A stretch of DNA of 59,831 bases from Gammaproteobacteria bacterium (GTDB lineage Bacteria > Pseudomonadota > Gammaproteobacteria > GRL18). The notes under the pieces are model-generated. The model was not told the origin of the DNA and did no database searches. It saw only the letters and a program-made list of their open reading frames with translations. Location of the stretch: contig JALUZF010000186.1 of the NCBI GenBank assembly GCA_027012135.1, forward strand, positions 1-59,831, given 5' to 3'. Shown here piece after piece: positions 34,393 through 44,177 of this stretch (position 1 is the first letter of the stretch; each line of letters opens with the position of its first letter). A program made the position numbers and the translations under genes.

Positions 34393-34415
34393 CCTAAATA
34401 AATCAGTTGAACCTA
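34393..34415. repeat. solo MITE terminal repeat, copy 2
   Basis: CCTAAATAAATCAGTTGAA followed by CCTA matches the right terminal repeat of the 490-692 element at 22 of 23 bases. It lies between two convergent genes and contains the stop codon (34415-34413) of the OprD-like gene. No partner end is seen nearby. Confidence 0.55.
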
Positions 34416-35888
34416 AAACCTGTAATTCAAATAAAACCGAATATCAGTAAAATCATCGGTTACAGAGTCAAACTCATAACCATGATGGGCTTTATAGGCT
34501 TCAAAATCATAAGAAGTCGTATAGTCGTTATAAGCAATCCGTAACTGGGCACTTAAACCATCCAGGGAAATATCTCCAAGATAGGCATCTTTGGCAAAGG
34601 CATAATTAAAATCCAGGGTGGTTTCAGTACGATCCTGTCGGGCATCTGTATCGGATAATTTATCCGGCAGATTATAATCGCCATAACGCAGGCGTACATT
34701 CAGACCGCTAAAGGGGCTGTTACCGTCAAACTGATACTGTACTCCCATACCCACGGAAACGGTGCCGGCCAGTTCTGAATCTTGTACCTGGAATGAATTA
34801 AACATCTGCGGAGTACCCCAGCGGACAAAAATGGTACCGCCGTCATAGGAGTTCTCGTTATAACGGACTTCGTTAAAACTGAGAAAATAATTAAAATTAC
34901 CCTTAAATAACTGCAGTTTTAAACCATAAAACCAGGTATCGATATTACCGGCAATCTGATCGCCGGTGTCTTTCTGCAGAGCGTACTGGGCGGCAAGCTT
35001 AAATTTATAATCTTCAAGCGGTTCGAAGGCATAATCGCCATACAGATAGGTCGTATTAACAAAATCGTTAATAAAATAATTCCAGCCTTCCAGTGACAGG
35101 CTTTCAGCATCATATATTACACTGGCCATAGTCATTTCTTTTTTAGGCCCATTGTAATTATTGTTTTTAAAATCATCTGGATTATATGAGCCACGGATAA
35201 GGGGCTTATTGTTGTTAGCGATTTTAATCTGGGCGCCACGGGCCATATCAATAAAGGTATCCGCATTGCGTTCTTTCATTTTTGTGATGTAGCCGAAATT
35301 AAACCTGAAGCGGGATAACTGGGTATTTTCATAAATCAGCCCTTCATGGGTGATGGGCGTCATGCGGATATCGGATAATGAAACAAAACGGTAATTCGGC
35401 ATTTCCTGGCGTCCCAGTTTGACCATATGCTCCTTGGTCTGATATTTTAAATAGACTTCACCAAAAACCGTATAGGATTCCTGTTCACCATCCTTTTCAT
35501 ACAGACCTCCAAGACCCCGTCGATTATCTGGATTGTTGCCGACAGGCTGAGACGTATAAATGGTTGCACCGGCCGACAGATTATATATAGGGGCGGTTTC
35601 AAAACCCAGATAACCGCCTCCGGCGGAATATTGCTGAATTTTTTTATGTGCAGCACTGGCTGAAGAACTGTCCTGCAGTACATGTAAATTACTGTCCCGG
35701 TATTGACCGCTGTAACGCAGCAGACCCTTGAACTTGCCATGGGTTAATGCATAGCTGAGCGTATTAGCCTCAGCCAGATCCTCTGGTTTATTGTCCTGAG
35801 CAAAACCGGAATTAAAACTCATCAACCAGAAGCAGAGAATAAGCCAGGGAGTAAGACGGGGAATAAAGGGCAGGGCGGATAAATGCAT
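34413..35888 (-). CDS. OprD-family outer-membrane porin
   Basis: A 491-residue exported beta-barrel protein. It has a signal peptide (cleavage after GFA, residue 30), an N-terminal FKGLLRYSGQYRDS segment, the family-typical YTVFGEVYLKYQTKEHMVKLGRQEMPNYRF and a C-terminal strand ending in NYRF. OprD porins take up basic amino acids, peptides or small acids. The stop codon falls inside a solo MITE end. No adjacent transporter indicates its substrate. Confidence 0.82.
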   Translation of the reverse strand: MHLSALPFIPRLTPWLILCFWLMSFNSGFAQDNKPEDLAEANTLSYALTHGKFKGLLRYSGQYRDSNLHVLQDSSSASAAHKKIQQYSAGGGYLGFETAPIYNLSAGATIYTSQPVGNNPDNRRGLGGLYEKDGEQESYTVFGEVYLKYQTKEHMVKLGRQEMPNYRFVSLSDIRMTPITHEGLIYENTQLSRFRFNFGYITKMKERNADTFIDMARGAQIKIANNNKPLIRGSYNPDDFKNNNYNGPKKEMTMASVIYDAESLSLEGWNYFINDFVNTTYLYGDYAFEPLEDYKFKLAAQYALQKDTGDQIAGNIDTWFYGLKLQLFKGNFNYFLSFNEVRYNENSYDGGTIFVRWGTPQMFNSFQVQDSELAGTVSVGMGVQYQFDGNSPFSGLNVRLRYGDYNLPDKLSDTDARQDRTETTLDFNYAFAKDAYLGDISLDGLSAQLRIAYNDYTTSYDFEAYKAHHGYEFDSVTDDFTDIRFYLNYRF

Positions 35889-35952
35889 AAAGCTGAAACT
35901 CTAAAGCTTTTAAAAGTGTTATTATCCTACACCCTGCCTGAAAAGACTATAT

Positions 35953-36444
35953 TTAACGACGACCACTGCCGCCGCTGCCGTATCGACTACCGCCATAGCT
36001 GCCACTATTCATGCCTGAGCCTATACCTGCCCCATAGCGGTTAGTGTTTCGATAACTGCTGCCGCCATAGCCTCCGGACTGACCATAACGGTACTGGTTT
36101 CCATCACCGTTGCCCTGACCATAGCGATGCTGTTTACCGCCACCGCCACCGCCACCCTGACCACGACCCATACCGCCATTACGCTGTCCCATACGTTCCA
36201 TATTTTTTCGGCCGCTGGCGCCCATGTTCATATAAGACTGTCTCTGATTTTGATTCATGCTCTGCATACGGGACTGGCGTTCAGTGCGATAGGCATTACG
36301 GGAATCATTATCCAAGGCTCTTACCTGATCCTGCATCCCAAACAGTTCCTCATTAGAATAAGCACTATAATCTGCAGCAGTACTTATGCCGGAGATAGAC
36401 AGCAGTAAACCCGTCAGGGCTAAATTAATAATCGTTTTTTTCAT
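35953..36444 (-). CDS. exported Gly/Arg/Tyr-rich low-complexity protein
   Basis: A protein of about 163 residues with a signal peptide (cleavage after STA, near residue 23), a folded-looking part YSNEELFGMQDQVRALD with Gln/Met/Arg helices, and a C-terminal half of Gly, Arg, Tyr, Ser and Asn repeats (RYGQGNGDGNQYRYG). The first part loosely resembles small DUF1104-like exported proteins; this is weak. It is divergent from the OmpR/EnvZ-like pair. The function is unknown. Confidence 0.65.
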   Translation of the reverse strand: MKKTIINLALTGLLLSISGISTAADYSAYSNEELFGMQDQVRALDNDSRNAYRTERQSRMQSMNQNQRQSYMNMGASGRKNMERMGQRNGGMGRGQGGGGGGGKQHRYGQGNGDGNQYRYGQSGGYGGSSYRNTNRYGAGIGSGMNSGSYGGSRYGSGGSGRR

Positions 36445-36616
36445 AATCATATACCGTGTGTTAATAAAAAAGAAATAACCGGACCTGTTCCGGTTGCTTA
36501 TTGATTGAATACCATTATAGGAGAGGAATGTTAGTAAAATATTTCCATGCCTTATAAGAATGTTTCAGTTTGTTTCATTTTCAGGCTCATTTAATCTCTA
36601 TGAGTATAATAAAATC

Positions 36617-37357
36617 ATGAATGGTGAAAAACTACATATTTTAATTGTTGATGATGATCTAAAGCTGGGTAATTTGTTAGTTCGTTATCTGAAAGAACAG
36701 CAGATACAGGCCAGTGTGGTTCACAATGGTGATGAACTGGATAGTGAACAGGCTCAGAATACTTTTGATTTAATCATTCTTGATATTATGCTGCCCGGTG
36801 AAGATGGTCTGAGTATTGCAAGGCGGATTAGAACCACATCCGATATTCCGATTATTATGCTGTCGGCACGGGGAGAAGATATAGAAAGAATTATCGGGCT
36901 GGAAGTGGGGGCGGATGATTATCTGGCAAAACCTTTTAATCCCAGAGAGCTTTTAGCCCGGATCCGTGCGGTTTTAAGACGACCTGTTTTCAAAAATAAT
37001 AAAGATATATCTGACCGGGTAAGCAGTGCTCATATAAATACTCATTTAAAAAACTTTGAATTTGGTCCTTTTCGTTTTAATTCCATCAACAGAACCCTAC
37101 TCAAGGATAATCAATCCATTGAGTTGACCAGCGGTGAATTTGATATTATGGAAGCTTTTATTAAAAATGCCAACAAAGTCTTGAGCCGGGATCAGTTAAT
37201 TGACCATTTAAAAGGATATGAGCGTTCGCCCTTTGACCGCAGTATTGATGTACGTGTAACCCGTTTGCGTAAAAAACTGGGTAATAACCGTTACATTCAT
37301 ACTGTGAGGGGCATTGGTTATATGTTTGTTCCCGAGCTGGAAGAGGATTTATTATGA
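36617..37357 (+). CDS. OmpR-like response regulator
   Basis: A regulator of about 246 residues with a receiver domain (phosphorylated Asp 56 in ILDIMLPGEDG; acidic DDD near residue 12; Lys in AKPFNPREL) and an OmpR/PhoB winged helix ending in RYIHTVRGIGYMFVPE. The receiver follows E. coli OmpR closely (LPGEDGLSIARR, GADDYLAKPFNPRELLARIRAVLRR). Start 36617 gives the usual OmpR length; a frame open to 36560 would add 19 atypical residues. It overlaps the kinase gene. It is not a CusR-type protein by these motifs. Confidence 0.88.
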   Translation: MNGEKLHILIVDDDLKLGNLLVRYLKEQQIQASVVHNGDELDSEQAQNTFDLIILDIMLPGEDGLSIARRIRTTSDIPIIMLSARGEDIERIIGLEVGADDYLAKPFNPRELLARIRAVLRRPVFKNNKDISDRVSSAHINTHLKNFEFGPFRFNSINRTLLKDNQSIELTSGEFDIMEAFIKNANKVLSRDQLIDHLKGYERSPFDRSIDVRVTRLRKKLGNNRYIHTVRGIGYMFVPELEEDLL

Positions 37358-38688
37358 AACAGCCATCCTCTTTATTTGTGCGAACCAGCCTGACGATCTT
37401 TATTTCCCTGTTTATTTTTCTGGCCTTTGCTGCCCTGGTGGTATTTCAGAATTTAATCTCCCCCATTGCCCGCCAGTCTGCCGGTGATATGGCGGCCCTG
37501 ATGCTGCTTTCAGCTCAGACCTGGGTGGAATTACCTGTGGAAGCCCGGCCCAGGTTTGAAATAGAGCTTAAGCAATATCATCGGCTTTATATAGCAGAAC
37601 AGCCTCAGCCCCTGGATAAAATTGATATCCATCACCTGTTTTATAATTATCTGCTGGAGGCGTTTGAAAAACGCCTGAACCAGCCCGTTATTATACCGGG
37701 GCAAAGTACCAGAAATGAAACCCGGTTTATCTGGGTGGATATTCCTATAGCTGAACATACCATCCAAATTGGCTTTCCTTACTCTCATATTGAACCCAAT
37801 CCTCCCAGAGTATTATTCCTGCTTCTGTCTGGTGCAGCCGTACTTATTTTTCTTACCAGTACTCTGCTGGTACGTCATTTAATCCTTCCGCTGGAGAATT
37901 TATCCCAGGCGACCTTACAAATGGGGTGTGGAAATGTAGTCGCTCCTCTGGAAGAAACGGGTGCCCGGGAGCTGACGCAACTGGCCAGAAGTTTTAACCA
38001 GATGAATGCCAGGGTTCAGCAGTTACTGGATAATAGAACCACCCTGTTTGCCGGAATTTCACATGATTTAAGAACACCGATTTCACGCTTACATCTGGCT
38101 CTGGAGCTAATGGAAGACAAACCGGACAGGGAGTTAATTCAGGCTGCCCGCAGTGATCTGGAAGAAATGAATCATCTTATACAGCAGACCCTGGAACTGG
38201 CTGTAGGTAAAAAACAGGCCAGGAAAAAGTATCAGATTATTGATTTAAACAGGTTAATTACCGATGAAGTGAAAAAATTCAGACTGGAATATCCCGCCAT
38301 AATCTGGTCTGAACTGCCCGCGTGTAGGATTTCTGTTTCGCCTACAGCGGTACAGAGAATTTTACAGAACCTGCTGCACAATGCTGTATGTTATGGACAG
38401 AGTAAGGATATTAGTATCGGCCTGGAACAACAGGATGATCAGGTCGTTTTGTGTGTCACCGATCAGGGAAAAGGTATTCCGCAGGAAAAGACAAAGCAGA
38501 TATTTGAGCCTTTTTTCCGTCTGGAACAGTCCCGTAATGCCCAGTCAGGCGGCAGTGGGCTGGGTCTAGCCATAGTACGGCAGCTATGTGATTTGTACGG
38601 CTGGGAAATTACGGTACAGTCGGAACTGAATGAGGGCAGTGTATTTTGCCTGCATATTTATCAGGGTACAGAAGAAACCATACCCTGA
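37354..38688 (+). CDS. EnvZ-like sensor histidine kinase
   Basis: A 444-residue membrane kinase with TM1 (about 12-32), a periplasmic domain (about 33-148), TM2 (about 150-172), HAMP, an H-box with His 237 in SHDLRTPISRLHLALELM, and the N, G1 and G2 boxes (LLHNAV, DQGKGIP, GGSGLGLAI). Its start overlaps the regulator stop by four bases. The H-box and layout match EnvZ, suggesting an envelope or osmotic signal. The OprD-like porin and the Gly-rich protein next door are plausible targets (inference). Confidence 0.88.
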   Translation: MKQPSSLFVRTSLTIFISLFIFLAFAALVVFQNLISPIARQSAGDMAALMLLSAQTWVELPVEARPRFEIELKQYHRLYIAEQPQPLDKIDIHHLFYNYLLEAFEKRLNQPVIIPGQSTRNETRFIWVDIPIAEHTIQIGFPYSHIEPNPPRVLFLLLSGAAVLIFLTSTLLVRHLILPLENLSQATLQMGCGNVVAPLEETGARELTQLARSFNQMNARVQQLLDNRTTLFAGISHDLRTPISRLHLALELMEDKPDRELIQAARSDLEEMNHLIQQTLELAVGKKQARKKYQIIDLNRLITDEVKKFRLEYPAIIWSELPACRISVSPTAVQRILQNLLHNAVCYGQSKDISIGLEQQDDQVVLCVTDQGKGIPQEKTKQIFEPFFRLEQSRNAQSGGSGLGLAIVRQLCDLYGWEITVQSELNEGSVFCLHIYQGTEETIP

Positions 38689-38708
38689 ATGATGGACGAA
38701 ATATCAAA

Positions 38709-39770
38709 CTATTTATCAGCGGTTTCAGTTTCCCCTGATTCCAGCCAGAGCATAAACAGGGTATAACCCAGAACCATAATAACGGCACCGGTAAACAAAC
38801 CAATAATGCCGGATAATATCAGCCCGCCGATGGCGCCAATAAAGATAATGGCCATTGGTGCATCGACACCTTTTGCCAGTAATATGGGTTTCAGAACATT
38901 ATTGCTCAGACCTACAACCAGGTTCCAGACCAGAAAGATAATCGCAGGCATTGTGCTGTATTCAGAAAAGGCATAAATAGACAGTGGAATAAGTACCAGT
39001 AGAATATCAATCTGCACAATGGCCATGACCAGACAGAGAAAGGTTAATAAACCGGCTCCGGGAATTCCCATCAATACAAAACCGACACCCGCCAGAGCGG
39101 ATTGAATAAATGCAATACCCAGAATACCGGTTACGACACTTTTTACAGTATCTCTTGAAAGCCGGGTCAGTTCTTCACCCCGCCCCTCAGCCAGGCGATT
39201 AAAAATCAGTATAAAGGTTTTTTTAACCCCTTCGGCACTGACCAGAAAGACACCGGCAATAATTATGGAAAACACAAACATAAGTATTCCCAGCCCGATA
39301 TTAGCTACAGAAGACAGTATCCATTTAATACCGGCTTTGATTTGATCATTATAAACGCCGAAGGCTACCTTGGGTGATTCTGATGCCAGTTGCCAGAAAT
39401 CAGCAACTTTTTTTCCAATTACAGGAATATTGGCTACTTTTTCAGGGGGGGGAGAAATTTTAAGTGTGTCATTTTTTAAATGGGAGGAAAGTACTTTGGT
39501 ATTATCCAGCAAGGCGCCTGAGATAATATAGGAAGGTACCAGCAATAAGGTCAGCATGCATAAGGTTAAAATGGTGGATGACCAGCCGGCACTTAGACCG
39601 GACTTTCTTTTTAACATGATGTATAAAGGATAAACACCAATGGCAATAATACCGGCCCAGACAATCAGCGTAATAAAAGGGGCTGCAATCAGATAACACC
39701 AGAATGCCAGCAGGGCAATAAGGCCTATTTTAATGGCGGTTTCAATAATATGAGTATTCTTGTCGGTCAT
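38709..39770 (-). CDS. AI-2E family transporter (PerM-like)
   Basis: A 353-residue protein of the PF01594 family with about seven or eight membrane segments, the large loop between the second and third segment groups (about 85-145), and the C-terminal GVDAPMAIIFIGAIGGLILSG signature. Family members export small molecules or ions; the AI-2 role is shown only for a few. It converges with the sensor kinase gene, 20 bases apart. Confidence 0.85.
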   Translation of the reverse strand: MTDKNTHIIETAIKIGLIALLAFWCYLIAAPFITLIVWAGIIAIGVYPLYIMLKRKSGLSAGWSSTILTLCMLTLLLVPSYIISGALLDNTKVLSSHLKNDTLKISPPPEKVANIPVIGKKVADFWQLASESPKVAFGVYNDQIKAGIKWILSSVANIGLGILMFVFSIIIAGVFLVSAEGVKKTFILIFNRLAEGRGEELTRLSRDTVKSVVTGILGIAFIQSALAGVGFVLMGIPGAGLLTFLCLVMAIVQIDILLVLIPLSIYAFSEYSTMPAIIFLVWNLVVGLSNNVLKPILLAKGVDAPMAIIFIGAIGGLILSGIIGLFTGAVIMVLGYTLFMLWLESGETETADK

Positions 39771-39818
39771 AAAATAATCCTTAGGTGTTGCTATACAGTT
39801 TGATGTTCAATTTTTTTA

Positions 39819-42614
39819 TTATAATTTAAATTGATATTGATTAGTTAAGATATTTTTTCCGCTGATCAGTTTTATTGAATCCGGTTCACCGTAATACATT
39901 AAATCCAGCCGTGCATGAGAATCATCTACCTGTCTGTATTCAATTAAATCTGAAATCAGAGCCCTGTTCTTATTATAAATTTTTAATTGAACCAGAGTAT
40001 TAAGATTACCGGAAATAGAAAATTCCAGAGAACGTGAAGTCTGTTTAATTAATGTTATTTGCAGGCTATCAGTTTTAATAGTTTGTCCAGGTGCTTCAAA
40101 GTCAGCGGACTGTACTATAAATTCCCTGGGCAGATACAGGTCAATTTCACCTTTTAAATTTTCAGACTGAGTATCCATCTGTATGGCAGTCTTAGAATCC
40201 AGATAATCCTGTTGAATGTCTTCCATGGTTTTATGGTTAAAGTGAATAAAGTTGTTATAAAGTGTACTATTTTTAGCCGTACTGCCGGTCTGTTGCAATA
40301 TTAGACGGGTGGAACTCAGGTTATGATGGATCAACGGGGTTAAGCTCAGCTTGATATTGACAATAGCATCAGCGACTGTCTGGGAATCATTCTGTTGTTT
40401 GTAAAAATTAATATAAAACGGCGTTACAGTGGTACTGGCCAGTCGGTCACCCAGCCATTGCGGATTGTCGGAACTGATTTGCTCATTTAACGGGACTATC
40501 TCCAGCCTGTCCTGTTCAGGTGCTACGGGCTGATCATCAGACAGGGGCTGGCTTAAAGACTGGTCTGGTTTTATTTCAGGTTTGAACTTGAAAGGATATT
40601 GCTTAACCTGATATTGAGGGCTGTAAAAGATAGTCAGTTTGACCTGCCCGTTATTTAGCGGTTCGGCAAATACCCGTTTAAACTGTTTTATGGACTGGTT
40701 AAACTGGCTTTGATACTGAAAATCCGTGGTTGCAATAATATCCCCCCTGTTATTATAAGCACGCAGACTTATAAACTGAGCCGTATTACCGATTACCTGA
40801 TAGTTAAGGGTGTTATTATCTGTACTGTCATACACCAGTATAAAATCTTTAAATAATAATATGCCTGATGGTTTATTCAGGTTAAGATTTTTTTCAAAAA
40901 TTTTTTCTGGATTAATAAGTGTAATTCTGCCCTGTATTTCAACAATATCTGACAGTTGAGTATCCGTAGTTAATAGTAACTTATCTCTGGCTGAGATAGT
41001 CTGAAAACTGACAAAATCCTCATTAATATAGGCTTCCTGCTCACCATCAGTATTTTTAAATAACTGGACAGGGCGATCTGTCACTAATTTATCAGCTATA
41101 CAGTTATCAGTCGTTACATTCTGTTTAAGGCGGTTCAGGACTTTGTCGGTATATAACTGGGCCATGGCAGAATACTCTATAAAGGTATTTATATTCTGTC
41201 CTTTTGCCAGAATTTCTATAACCGGGTGGTTGTTTTCAAAGCTGAAAGCAGCGGTATTTAAAGCAAAGGGGCCGTCACTCCATTGCGGCTGAAATTCTAC
41301 GTCAAGCTGTTTCTGGTAAGGTTTTAATTTGCTTCCTGTATTAAAAATACTGCTAAGCTGTTCCGTAAACAGGTGTTTTTTGGGAAATGTTACAGGCTTG
41401 TTCTGGCTGATAGTTAATAATACCAGGTTCCATAAATCGGGTACGGAGCTGTCAAGATTCTGCAGGGTATTTAAGTGAGTACCGGTCTGTTCTTCAATTG
41501 TCTTAGAGTTGAAATCTGCATCCGTTAAAAAAATAAACTGCTGTCTGGAGGCTATTAATTTAAGTACAGGTAAATCCAGTGATTTCATATAAAAATAAAA
41601 TATTGCATCAGCAGGAGCCTGTTCACTGGAAAACAATGCCTGAGTATTGTGCAGTGTATGTACCAGAGACAGGTAAAAATCTTCCGTATCTGTGTTTTTT
41701 ATATCGATGTTAAAACTGGATAATAGATAATGATTATTATGTTGTTTTAAGCTTAAAGTCTGTAATGCAGTACAACTGGTTTTTTCTGCTAACAGAGATT
41801 GAATGTCAGTTAAATCCTTTGCTGATGAACTGAACTTTACATACAGACCAAAATTATTCCGGGTTCTGAACAGGTAAAGCGGCTTCTGCTCTGAAATAAT
41901 CAGGGGCTCTTTTAATAGCTTCTTAATGCCAGCCTGCTGGTTTTCAGAAAGCCCGAATAAAGGTAAAAAAGTATTAATTTTCTCCACTTCTTTTAAACGG
42001 GTAATTTTAATAAGTTGTGTAATATCATCGTAGCTAAACAATACGCTGGGTTCAGGTTTTATTTGTGACTGTGATACTGGCTGACTCTGGAGCCGTGTTC
42101 CAGAGTCAGTGGAGTTATTTTTAACTGGTTTTACTGCTATCTTTTCTTTAGGCTGGATTTTTTGTCTGTCGGTCATACTGACAGGTATTTCAGACTCTTT
42201 GCCAGTAAAGACATCAGTCAAAAATACCATGGCTATCAGCATTATAATAACAATGCTGACTAAAATCAGTGTCTTAGAGCCTTTTGAAGCTGAGTCTGAA
42301 TGTTCAGGACATTCCGAGGCATTATATTCATTAAGACCTTCATTTGCAGAAGAGTTTTCTCTTACTATTTCCTCAATGTAGGTTTCAATACCGGCCCGGG
42401 CAAAGGTTTTCTGTAGTCGGGTGGCATATTCCTGGGTGTCGGCATGGCGAATAACGACCGTTTTTCCGGAAAAAAACTTGCGTTTAATAACGGCTTCGGG
42501 AATGCGGGTAATGTCATGAACATTTTTGATAACATCGTCTTTATCAAAACTGGGTAATATTACGCCTCGAAATATTACCTTGAATACCTTGCTGGGTTCT
42601 GACTGTTTTTCCAT
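39819..42614 (-). CDS. large membrane-anchored protein of unknown function
   Basis: A 931-residue protein. Residues 1 to about 85 form a small cytoplasmic module (FKVIFRGVILPSFDKDDVIKN ... FFSGKTVVIRH ... FARAGIETYIE), a type seen at the N terminus of other proteobacterial membrane proteins. A charged linker leads to one membrane helix (about 113-137). The remaining roughly 790 residues should be periplasmic, rich in Gln, Ser, Asn and Thr, with repeated beta-rich segments (FYINFYKQQNDSQ; LDLMYYGEPDS). No enzyme motif is seen. It lies 48 bases from the HDOD gene on the same strand and may be co-transcribed. Confidence 0.75.
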   Translation of the reverse strand: MEKQSEPSKVFKVIFRGVILPSFDKDDVIKNVHDITRIPEAVIKRKFFSGKTVVIRHADTQEYATRLQKTFARAGIETYIEEIVRENSSANEGLNEYNASECPEHSDSASKGSKTLILVSIVIIMLIAMVFLTDVFTGKESEIPVSMTDRQKIQPKEKIAVKPVKNNSTDSGTRLQSQPVSQSQIKPEPSVLFSYDDITQLIKITRLKEVEKINTFLPLFGLSENQQAGIKKLLKEPLIISEQKPLYLFRTRNNFGLYVKFSSSAKDLTDIQSLLAEKTSCTALQTLSLKQHNNHYLLSSFNIDIKNTDTEDFYLSLVHTLHNTQALFSSEQAPADAIFYFYMKSLDLPVLKLIASRQQFIFLTDADFNSKTIEEQTGTHLNTLQNLDSSVPDLWNLVLLTISQNKPVTFPKKHLFTEQLSSIFNTGSKLKPYQKQLDVEFQPQWSDGPFALNTAAFSFENNHPVIEILAKGQNINTFIEYSAMAQLYTDKVLNRLKQNVTTDNCIADKLVTDRPVQLFKNTDGEQEAYINEDFVSFQTISARDKLLLTTDTQLSDIVEIQGRITLINPEKIFEKNLNLNKPSGILLFKDFILVYDSTDNNTLNYQVIGNTAQFISLRAYNNRGDIIATTDFQYQSQFNQSIKQFKRVFAEPLNNGQVKLTIFYSPQYQVKQYPFKFKPEIKPDQSLSQPLSDDQPVAPEQDRLEIVPLNEQISSDNPQWLGDRLASTTVTPFYINFYKQQNDSQTVADAIVNIKLSLTPLIHHNLSSTRLILQQTGSTAKNSTLYNNFIHFNHKTMEDIQQDYLDSKTAIQMDTQSENLKGEIDLYLPREFIVQSADFEAPGQTIKTDSLQITLIKQTSRSLEFSISGNLNTLVQLKIYNKNRALISDLIEYRQVDDSHARLDLMYYGEPDSIKLISGKNILTNQYQFKL

Positions 42615-42662
42615 AATGGCCTGAGTTAATTTTTTAATTGCCGGTTTTAAACAGGAAAACTA

Positions 42663-43607
42663 TTAATAAATAGTGGTTGATTTAGGAAATACAATAGTCA
42701 GGATTTCCAGTGCATCCAGTTCTATTTCAAACAGAATATCATCAATAAAATCGGTACTGATAGCAAGCATCTGGTTAATTTTTGCCGGTATGTGCTCAAT
42801 ATACTTGTTCGTATCGCTGGTCATAGCATTGGTATCCGAATCCAGGGCGTCATGCTGTCCATGGCTGTCTTCATGTTGCAGCAGGTGGGTAAAAACCGTG
42901 GCAATATGCAGGACATAAATATCCACTATGGTTTCCGGACCCAGGTTGTCAGGTAAATCCAGGGGGCGGTGCAGGTAACGGATGGGAAAAGTAATATCTT
43001 CCGGCACATGCCAGTGTTTCAGCAGTTCTGCACTTAGCTCGTTATAGTTAAAACCCAGATGATCAAATTCAATTTTAAATTCATCCATTAGCGGGTAACT
43101 GAGTGTTTCATTGATAACTTTTAAAACTTCATCCCGGCGGGTTGTACAGCTAATCAGCTGACCGATTCGGCTCATAATACCGCTGATAAACAGGCGATCA
43201 GTATTGGGGTGCTTAATGCGTTTGGCTATGCGTTTACAGAGCAGAGCAATATACACGGAACGGGTCCAGAAATCCTCCATTTTTAAAACTTCAAATGACG
43301 AGTTCTTATTAATATTAGCAGCGACTGCATCCATAAGGATCAGGTTTTTCACTTCCTGCAGGCCAATCAGGCTCAAGGCTCTTTGCAGGGTGTTGATCTC
43401 AGAGCGAAAACCATAAAGCGGTGAGTTAGCCAGTTTTAAAATTCGGGCACTTAATGCGGCATCGGTATTAATCAGCAGGCCAATTTCTTCAATAGAAGTC
43501 TTACTGGACTGGATTTTTTCTTCAAGCTGCTGGTACAGCTCAGGTAAGGTATATAATTTGCCCTGTTCAAGTATAAACTGGTTTACTATGAGTTCTATTT
43601 CAGTCAT
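42663..43607 (-). CDS. HDOD-domain signalling protein
   Basis: A protein of about 314 residues with an HDOD domain (about 12-205), recognised by LYTLPELYQQLEEKI, TDAALSARILKLANSPLYG and LSLIGLQEVKNLILMD. HDOD is a catalytically dead relative of HD phosphohydrolases, used in motility, biofilm and c-di-GMP-linked signalling. The start at 43607 (MTEIELIV) follows a GGA motif and fits the domain; the longer frame to 43664 adds an unlikely leader. It is upstream of the 931-residue protein gene. Confidence 0.85.
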   Translation of the reverse strand: MTEIELIVNQFILEQGKLYTLPELYQQLEEKIQSSKTSIEEIGLLINTDAALSARILKLANSPLYGFRSEINTLQRALSLIGLQEVKNLILMDAVAANINKNSSFEVLKMEDFWTRSVYIALLCKRIAKRIKHPNTDRLFISGIMSRIGQLISCTTRRDEVLKVINETLSYPLMDEFKIEFDHLGFNYNELSAELLKHWHVPEDITFPIRYLHRPLDLPDNLGPETIVDIYVLHIATVFTHLLQHEDSHGQHDALDSDTNAMTSDTNKYIEHIPAKINQMLAISTDFIDDILFEIELDALEILTIVFPKSTTIY

Positions 43608-43861
43608 TTCTATCTGTCCACTTTGATTTTTCTTTTGCGTTCTCGTAAATTGCCAGCAAGGCAATTTACAGATGGAAACTATCTAAAGAATAGCAGTATT
43701 TACTTAAATTTCTGTGAATTTTATCTGTTTCTATGTGTTTTCTTAATGTTAAATGCAATTTTTTTTCGTAAGCACTTGAATAATAATAAAGTTATGTTTG
43801 CTTTGTATAGGTGTATCAGGCTGTAAAAAAGAACAGCGATTTGCTTTTGTATGGCTTTTAA

Positions 43862-43902
43862 CCTAAATAAATCAGTTGAATCATAGCGAGAATGATCAGA
43901 GT
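43862..43902. repeat. solo MITE terminal repeat, copy 3
   Basis: CCTAAATAAATCAGTTGAA then TCATAGCGAGAATGATCAGAG matches the left end of the 490-692 element over about 41 bases with few differences. It is preceded by TTTAA as at 485. No second end is visible, so it is a truncated copy. Confidence 0.6.
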
Positions 43903-44155
43903 CTTATTTTTTACTCTTTTAGGAATAAAGAACTTGCTATGAAATGCAGATAAACCTATAATCTAGCGCATAAATTTTTTGCATTGCATTTTGTATATTC
44001 AGGTGTTTTTAATGCAGAATTTATCATTTAAAATGAGAGATTGAATTCTCCAGCCTGTATTTATCCTTAGGCTCAGGTTATTTTCAGCTACCCGGGTTAA
44101 TTATTAATAACGGCTCTGCCGCTTATTACTGGATAAAGTAACAGGATTTTAAGAG

Positions 44156-44177
44156 TGGGCCTTTGGCCCATTTTTTA
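44156..44177 (+). terminator. terminator-like hairpin in the rimP-nusA leader
   Basis: TGGGCC, TTT, GGCCCA followed by TTTTTT (44171-44176). It lies 62 bases before rimP with no plus-strand gene upstream, so it likely acts as an attenuator of the rimP-nusA-infB operon. Hairpins at this position are common in related bacteria. Confidence 0.65.

Noticed and set aside
36617-38688. The two-component pair as the CusRS copper sensor for the palindromes
   Set aside because: Receiver and H-box motifs match OmpR/EnvZ, the pair is over 20 kb away, and no copy of the palindrome precedes it.
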